From Candidatus Cloacimonadota bacterium (GTDB lineage: Bacteria > Cloacimonadota > Cloacimonadia > Cloacimonadales > TCS61), in assembly GCA_030592835.1 (NCBI GenBank), contig JAUVIJ010000045.1, forward strand, positions 1 through 10,719: a stretch of 10,719 bases of DNA. The letters run 5' to 3'. Of this stretch, positions 6,711 through 10,719 are shown piece after piece. Position 1 is the first letter of the stretch, and each line of letters begins with the position of its first letter. Below the pieces are notes generated by a model that saw nothing but the letters and a program-made list of their open reading frames with translations, ran no database searches and had not been told where the DNA came from. The position numbers and the translations under genes are program-made.

Positions 6711-7739
6711 TTAAAATTCCTTGTTTCTTTTAGCTATTTTAAGTGAGTAAAATTTCAGGATCAGATAGATTCCCCCTAATAAAGTTAAGCAGATTAGAAT
6801 AAAAACAAATGATCGGGTCGGGTTCAGGGTAAAGGTGCTGATCTGATAGTATAGAGTAGAAATGATCCAGGCAAGCGGAGTTAGATACGATAAAGATAGA
6901 AACGCCCAGCCTTTTCCAGCTTCTTTTGCAATGACTGCTATTACCGCAATACAGGGCATATAGATCAGGATGAATAACAAATAGGCAAAAGCTCTGTTCC
7001 TGCTGTCACTAAATTTCTTTTTCATGACAGCAAAGGTGTCTTTATACAGATCAAGATCTGATGCGATTATTTCGGTTTCGGAGGTATCGATCTTTTTATT
7101 TATGGAATCCTTTTTTGCAGCGCCAATATCCTTAAATCCTGCAGGAATAAGTTTAAAAGCTCTATTTATTCCCTGCCAGAAATCAAATTCGATCTCATTT
7201 TTCCTATTATCTTCCATCTGGCTGTAGAGAGCATCCAGGGTTCCTACAACTGTTTCTTTAGCAAAAATACCCGTGATCAAACCCACGGTAGCAGGCCAAT
7301 TATCAGGTTGAATTCCCATAGGGGTCATCAGAAGTGTTATTTTCTTACCGATCTCAATATGAATTTTTTTCTGGTGGGCAATATCCATCATATTAAGAGC
7401 TACTATCAGAGAATTTTTCATTTCCAGCAACTGTGTCGTTAAATAAAGTGTCCGTTCCAGATTGGTGGCATCAACAATATTTATGACCAGGTCAGGTTTA
7501 TCCTTCAGTATAAACTCACGGGATACTTTTTCATCGAGCGAATAGGCGGAAAAAGAATATATCCCCGGTAAATCTATAAGTTCGTAATGATGATCCCTGT
7601 ATTCATAACTTCCCTCTATCCTTTCTACAGTAACACCGGGCCAATTACCTACTTTCTGCTTTGATCCTGTTAAAGTATTAAATAATGTCGTTTTCCCACA
7701 ATTAGGATTACCGGCTAAAGCAATTGTATATCTATCCAT
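6711..7739 (-). CDS. feoB: FeoB-like ferrous iron transporter lacking its central ~400 residues
   Basis: FeoB is the GTPase-coupled ferrous iron permease of the inner membrane, normally about 650-770 residues. This open frame has 342. Residues 1-129 are a normal FeoB G domain: G1 GNPNCGKT at 10-17, switch I VGNWPGVTVE at 30-39, G3 DLPG at 56-59, and G4 NMMD at 116-119. From residue about 131 (GKKITLLMTPMGIQPDNWPATVGLITGIFAKETVVGTL) it is already the C-terminal permease, with membrane segments near 148-171, 251-271, 279-302 and 309-330 and the conserved MPC motif at 261-263. G5, the helical GDI domain and the early transmembrane segments with the first gate are absent. The join, near 7345-7357, is in frame without a stop. 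The ATG overlaps the fur stop as TAATG. It could be a deletion allele, an assembly artefact or a reduced functional form. A working iron channel seems unlikely from what remains. Confidence 0.9.
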   Translation of the reverse strand: MDRYTIALAGNPNCGKTTLFNTLTGSKQKVGNWPGVTVERIEGSYEYRDHHYELIDLPGIYSFSAYSLDEKVSREFILKDKPDLVINIVDATNLERTLYLTTQLLEMKNSLIVALNMMDIAHQKKIHIEIGKKITLLMTPMGIQPDNWPATVGLITGIFAKETVVGTLDALYSQMEDNRKNEIEFDFWQGINRAFKLIPAGFKDIGAAKKDSINKKIDTSETEIIASDLDLYKDTFAVMKKKFSDSRNRAFAYLLFILIYMPCIAVIAVIAKEAGKGWAFLSLSYLTPLAWIISTLYYQISTFTLNPTRSFVFILICLTLLGGIYLILKFYSLKIAKRNKEF

Positions 7740-8191
7740 TAAGATTTTGTTTCCTTATCTCTCTTATTTGAACATTTCCGGCAAAGACCCTGAGCCCCAA
7801 TGCTGAAATCGAGGATCTTAAATTTATGGACCTCTGCCAGAGATCTTAATCTATTCTCCAGTTCACTGCTATTTATTTCTATGATCTTACCGCAATTATT
7901 GCAAACAAGATGCAGATGATGATCCTGATCGGATACATTTTCATACTGGTCCTTTGCCTGACAGCGAAGTGATTGTTTTATCAATCCGGACTTCACTAAT
8001 AAAGGCATAGTTCTATAAACAGTAGCCCGGGAAACATCCCGGTTGTTCCTACGGATCTGGTCATATAAGGTTTCTACATCAAAATGACTAGGGTTGTTAA
8101 AAACTATATTTAAGATTATCTGTCGTGGTCTGGTGTATTTAAGATCACTTCTCTTCAAATAATCAATGAAAATCTTTTCATGTTCATTCAT
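7739..8191 (-). CDS. fur: Fur-family metal-dependent transcriptional regulator
   Basis: A 150-residue Fur-family repressor. The N-terminal winged helix (residues about 1-85) includes the recognition helix VSRATVYRTMPLLVKSGLI. The C-terminal dimer domain has the metal-binding run DQDHHLHLVC (His91, His92, His94). Two CxxC pairs, Cys97/Cys100 and Cys137/Cys140, form the structural zinc site. Feo genes downstream favour iron sensing (Fur) over zinc (Zur) or peroxide (PerR), but sequence alone does not separate these. AGGAG lies seven bases before the ATG. The gene starts the fur-feoB-gpmA-lipoprotein run and has a promoter with a Fur-like box upstream, so autoregulation is likely. Confidence 0.93.
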   Translation of the reverse strand: MNEHEKIFIDYLKRSDLKYTRPRQIILNIVFNNPSHFDVETLYDQIRRNNRDVSRATVYRTMPLLVKSGLIKQSLRCQAKDQYENVSDQDHHLHLVCNNCGKIIEINSSELENRLRSLAEVHKFKILDFSIGAQGLCRKCSNKRDKETKS

Positions 8192-8216
8192 TTAATCACT
8201 CCTGATACATGAACGC

Positions 8217-8244
8217 AAAATATTGTTAACAGCTATTGTGTCAA
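8217..8244 (-). promoter_or_regulatory. Candidate sigma-70 promoter of fur
   Basis: On the minus strand a perfect -35 TTGACA (8244-8239) is followed by a 16-base spacer and -10 TATTTT (8222-8217). The predicted start is about 20 bases before the fur ATG, and AGGAG lies within that short leader. Confidence 0.6.
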
Positions 8245-8250
8245 TAAATA

Positions 8251-8267
8251 TTGATAATGAGTCTCAA
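8251..8267 (-). promoter_or_regulatory. Candidate Fur box upstream of fur
   Basis: TTGATAATGAGTCTCAA, read on the minus strand as TTGAGACTCATTATCAA, differs at only two of 16 informative positions from the Fur 7-1-7 pattern TTGATAATnATTATCAA. It lies 6 bases upstream of the -35 element rather than over the start site. It shares ATTGAGACT plus ATT..CAAT with the site at feoA (5021-5043). The only other non-coding sequence here is the short remainder of the 110-bp gap to the upstream gene. Confidence 0.7.
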
Positions 8268-8301
8268 TTTAGTTTTATGGAGGGAATTTATTAGGAAAGT
8301 T

Positions 8302-9399
8302 TCAGGTTTTGAAATGATCTACGTGATTTCCTTGAAGATCAATATAAGAACCCATCAAATTTGCAGTTAAACAGGAATGAACTGGCAAAATACCAAGAAG
8401 ATCGCCGTTTCTTATCTCGTTCAGCAGCTTATTAGAAGCAGATATGGTCCCGTGTTCCTGGGATAAAGAAGTGACATAAGTATCTTCATAAGGAGTTTGC
8501 CATCCCATCTCTCCCAATTTAACAACCAGACCGAATATTTCTTGGTTTCGATATCGTATTGATTCCTTGGAAAGGTGGATCGCACCACCATAGATCACGA
8601 TTTTTTTGTCGGTTTTATTTATACTCACGACCGGGCAGGCAAGAGCAAGGGCAATATCTTTTATGGAACACGATCCTAAAGCAAGCTGCATAACATCATA
8701 AAAAACAAAATTACCTAGTCTGATTTCATCGATTGCAGAAAAATCATTAGCCAGACTACATCCGGGAGTATCGCCGATGGACAAAATGAGAGCAGGATAT
8801 TGTCGAGAAAATTTACTTTTAAGATTCCTGAGAATTTCACAGGATCTGTTATGATTTTTAAGGATCTGACCAACCGTTGCTGCCTGATAATTATGACCGG
8901 CATGAGTAAGAAAACCCTTGAAATCAATTAATTCCATAGCTGTTAGTTTTAATATCATCTTTTCAATTATTTCAATATCCCTTATTTTCATCCCGGAACG
9001 GTGATACCCGGTATCGATCTCCAGAAAAACACCGATGGGAGTCGTTATCTTTTTTTCAAGCTCATTCTCAGATCCGGGATGGCTGATCAATATATTCAGG
9101 GATATTGTTTTCGCTAATTGATTGATTTCATTGAGTTCGCGTAAATTTACAGGAAAAGCAATCGTTATATCGTTCCAACCGGCTTCCGCAAAGTATTGAG
9201 CCATGGCAACGGATGAAACTGTTATTCTACTTACATCCAGATCCTTGAACCATAGAGAAATATCACGGGATTGATGAGTCTTGAAATGGGGTCTGAAAAT
9301 CAGATCTTTTTGTTCTGCTTTTCTCACCATTTTTTTCATGTTGTTCAGGCACTTTTTCTTATCCAGAAGTAAGACAGGTCTTGTAATATCCACTATCAT
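8302..9399 (-). CDS. DSD1-family PLP enzyme (D-serine dehydratase / D-threonine aldolase-like)
   Basis: A fold-type III PLP enzyme related to eukaryotic D-serine dehydratase and bacterial D-threonine aldolase, which deaminates or cleaves D-hydroxy amino acids in the cytoplasm. Counting from the ATG at 9399 it has 365 residues. The PLP lysine is Lys40 in FRPHFKTHQS. Substrate and cofactor segments include EIDTGYHRSGM and SIGDTPGC. The metal site is His341/Cys343 in PVHSCLTANL. His-x-Cys is the zinc pair of D-serine dehydratases, whereas D-threonine aldolases usually have His-x-Asp, so dehydratase is the better guess. A GTG at 9393 has better Shine-Dalgarno spacing (GGGAG, 8 bases, against 2 for the ATG) and may be the true start. 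A longer start at 9435 falls inside the upstream terminator hairpin and is unlikely. The gene is 110 bp upstream of fur, with no obvious functional link. Confidence 0.88.
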   Translation of the reverse strand: MIVDITRPVLLLDKKKCLNNMKKMVRKAEQKDLIFRPHFKTHQSRDISLWFKDLDVSRITVSSVAMAQYFAEAGWNDITIAFPVNLRELNEINQLAKTISLNILISHPGSENELEKKITTPIGVFLEIDTGYHRSGMKIRDIEIIEKMILKLTAMELIDFKGFLTHAGHNYQAATVGQILKNHNRSCEILRNLKSKFSRQYPALILSIGDTPGCSLANDFSAIDEIRLGNFVFYDVMQLALGSCSIKDIALALACPVVSINKTDKKIVIYGGAIHLSKESIRYRNQEIFGLVVKLGEMGWQTPYEDTYVTSLSQEHGTISASNKLLNEIRNGDLLGILPVHSCLTANLMGSYIDLQGNHVDHFKT

Positions 9400-9406
9400 T
9401 TCTCCC

Positions 9407-9442
9407 AAAATAAATAAGGGTGAGCATAAGCCCACCCTTATT
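9407..9442 (-). terminator. Intrinsic terminator after the VWA gene
   Basis: AATAAGGGTG and its exact complement CACCCTTATT (9413-9422 and 9433-9442) form a 10-bp stem, extended by two GC pairs past one mismatch to an ATAA loop. On the minus strand it is followed by a U-rich tail (TTATTTATTTT). It starts 24 bases after the VWA stop and ends just before the Shine-Dalgarno of the next gene. Confidence 0.85.
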
Positions 9443-9465
9443 CTTTCGGCAAGATATTTTATCCT

Positions 9466-10719
9466 TTAATCATAGATTTCGTAAAAGATCTGGTTGTGAA
9501 CAAAACGGATATTTTGACCCAGAGCCAGATATTGTGAAGTTATCATTTGATCGTTAAGCAGCTTGAAATATTCTTCAGAGCCGAATTTGATCCTGATATT
9601 CTGCTGTGGTTTCTGAGTTTGTAATTCCGAATCAACCCAGAATTTATCACTTTGATAGAACGCTCTTCCCTGAATGTTTCTTACTTGCTGGCTGGAATAA
9701 GTTTTCTTTCCTTCTCCGCTATCAGAATACATTCTTTCCTGTCCTTGGCGAGTATGAGTCATATTTTCAGCATAATTCAACTGCTGAAATTCCATACTAA
9801 CCTGATTGCTGCGATGACCACTTTTTAAGCTCAATCCTTGAAATTCATCTTCCAGTTTACTCCGAAATTGGACATCTCCTGAAAAACTCCTGGCTAATGC
9901 CCAATCTTCATCCATCATATTATTAGCAATCTGAAGCTCTTCGTCTTCCAGGATAAGATAGCTTGTATAAGGAGTAACGATCCCGTGAGTTTTAGCAAGA
10001 ATTGTGATTTCGTCTATCAACTCATCACTTTCACCATGCAGACGAACCATATCTAAAAGATATCCTATTCTTCGGGAAGCCCAGATAGGAGGAATAAAAT
10101 CATATTCAGCTGATTTTTTAAATTCAGTCTGATATTTATATTTGACTACTTTTCCATTAACCAGACCAGATAACAGAATTTCTGTTTTCCCGCTCCCTTC
10201 AAATCTGCCCAGAAGCATTAAACTCGATCCTTTAAAAAGATCAGGCAATTCCCTGGGATAATACTGATAGGTTTTTATTGAATTACCATAGGATAGAGAA
10301 AGATCCGTCAATACCGGGGATTGAACCTTATTATAGAAAGTAGTGATCTTTTCTTCGATATTTTCATCGGGAGAGATATAAGTGCGGGTTGCTTTACTGA
10401 TCTGAGTGATCTTATCAAGCAAATGTGTATTGATCTCATTTCCAACACCAAAGGTGAAAATTCTTACTTTCTCACTGTTCTTTTCTTTTATTTTCCGAAC
10501 CAGTTCATCTTCATTCTTTTCACCTATCGTTGGTTTACCATCCGTTATAAAGACAACTAAATAAGGACGCAGAGGATCAAATTGATAATCCAGTGCCTGC
10601 AGCAGAGCTTCTTCAATATTCGTTCCGCCAATCGAATGTAATTCATCGATATAATCATAAGCCTGTTTCCGATTTTTCTTGCTGGCATCAGTAAGCTTAT
10701 TAAACAGTTGATAGGATTC
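9466..10719 (-). CDS. VWA-domain (probably VIT-VWA) protein, N-terminus outside window
   Basis: The frame is open from the right edge (first full codon 10719-10717) to the TAA at 9468-9466, 417 residues. A start near 10422 would be internal and would cut the domain. The visible part opens in a von Willebrand A domain. GGTNIEEALLQAL carries the MIDAS Thr and FITDGKPTIGE the MIDAS Asp, so it probably binds a divalent metal and a protein ligand. After FGVGNEINTHLLDKI...ATRTYISPDENIEEKI comes a beta-rich segment. Then comes IWASRRIGYLLDMVRLHGESDELIDEI..LAKTHGIVTPYTSYLI, which is typical of bacterial inter-alpha-trypsin-inhibitor-like VIT-VWA proteins. The last 140 or so residues are Gln/Ser-rich. 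It is probably exported, but the signal peptide and VIT domain would lie outside the window. A terminator follows directly. Confidence 0.9.
   Translation of the reverse strand, partial: ESYQLFNKLTDASKKNRKQAYDYIDELHSIGGTNIEEALLQALDYQFDPLRPYLVVFITDGKPTIGEKNEDELVRKIKEKNSEKVRIFTFGVGNEINTHLLDKITQISKATRTYISPDENIEEKITTFYNKVQSPVLTDLSLSYGNSIKTYQYYPRELPDLFKGSSLMLLGRFEGSGKTEILLSGLVNGKVVKYKYQTEFKKSAEYDFIPPIWASRRIGYLLDMVRLHGESDELIDEITILAKTHGIVTPYTSYLILEDEELQIANNMMDEDWALARSFSGDVQFRSKLEDEFQGLSLKSGHRSNQVSMEFQQLNYAENMTHTRQGQERMYSDSGEGKKTYSSQQVRNIQGRAFYQSDKFWVDSELQTQKPQQNIRIKFGSEEYFKLLNDQMITSQYLALGQNIRFVHNQIFYEIYD

Noticed and set aside
9400..9435. Upstream start for the DSD1-family enzyme at 9435
   Set aside because: It begins within the terminator hairpin and adds 12 residues that do not fit the family N-terminus.
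9466..10422. VWA gene starting at 10422
   Set aside because: The codon is an internal TTG. The frame continues to the right edge and includes the MIDAS motifs.
1..10719. CRISPR array, tRNA, rRNA, insertion sequence or prophage
   Set aside because: No regularly spaced repeats, cloverleaf or transposase-like reading frame was seen. All long frames are accounted for.

Overview
This 10.7 kb window is a chromosomal fragment of an AT-rich Gram-negative bacterium. Supporting signs are a lipobox lipoprotein, an exported S9 peptidase and a Feo/Fur iron system. Gene style and content loosely recall FCB-group candidate phyla such as Cloacimonadota, but that placement is inference from general impression with no marker gene behind it. 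Genes are tightly packed, and seven of the nine lie on the minus strand in the middle and right of the window. I see no phage, transposase, CRISPR array, tRNA or rRNA.

Left part (1-4418): recG (minus strand, C-terminus cut by the left edge) is divergent from a large plus-strand gene. That gene encodes an exported serine peptidase of the S9D type (glutamyl endopeptidase-like) and probably starts at a GTG with a good Shine-Dalgarno sequence. It ends in a 4-base convergent overlap with feoC, and a perfect 16-bp inverted repeat lies just past its stop, inside the feoC coding sequence.

Middle part (4415-8270): read on the minus strand the order is fur, feoB, gpmA, an unknown lipoprotein, feoA, feoC. 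fur/feoB and feoA/feoC overlap as TAATG, and feoB/gpmA are one base apart. Two similar Fur-box-like sites share a 9-base core and lie in front of fur and in front of feoA, which supports an iron-responsive regulon. The feoA site sits right behind an extended -10 promoter, where repression is expected. The fur site sits upstream of its -35.

The outstanding feature is feoB. Its reading frame is open, but the N-terminal GTPase (G1 to G4) is joined directly to the C-terminal membrane part. About 400 residues are missing: G5, the helical GDI domain and most of the permease core. It is either an in-frame deletion (real or an assembly artefact) or a minimal FeoB.

Right part (8302-10719): a DSD1-family PLP and zinc enzyme (D-serine dehydratase/D-threonine aldolase-like) lies downstream of the C-terminal 417 residues of a VWA protein that runs off the right edge. 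A clear intrinsic terminator separates the two.
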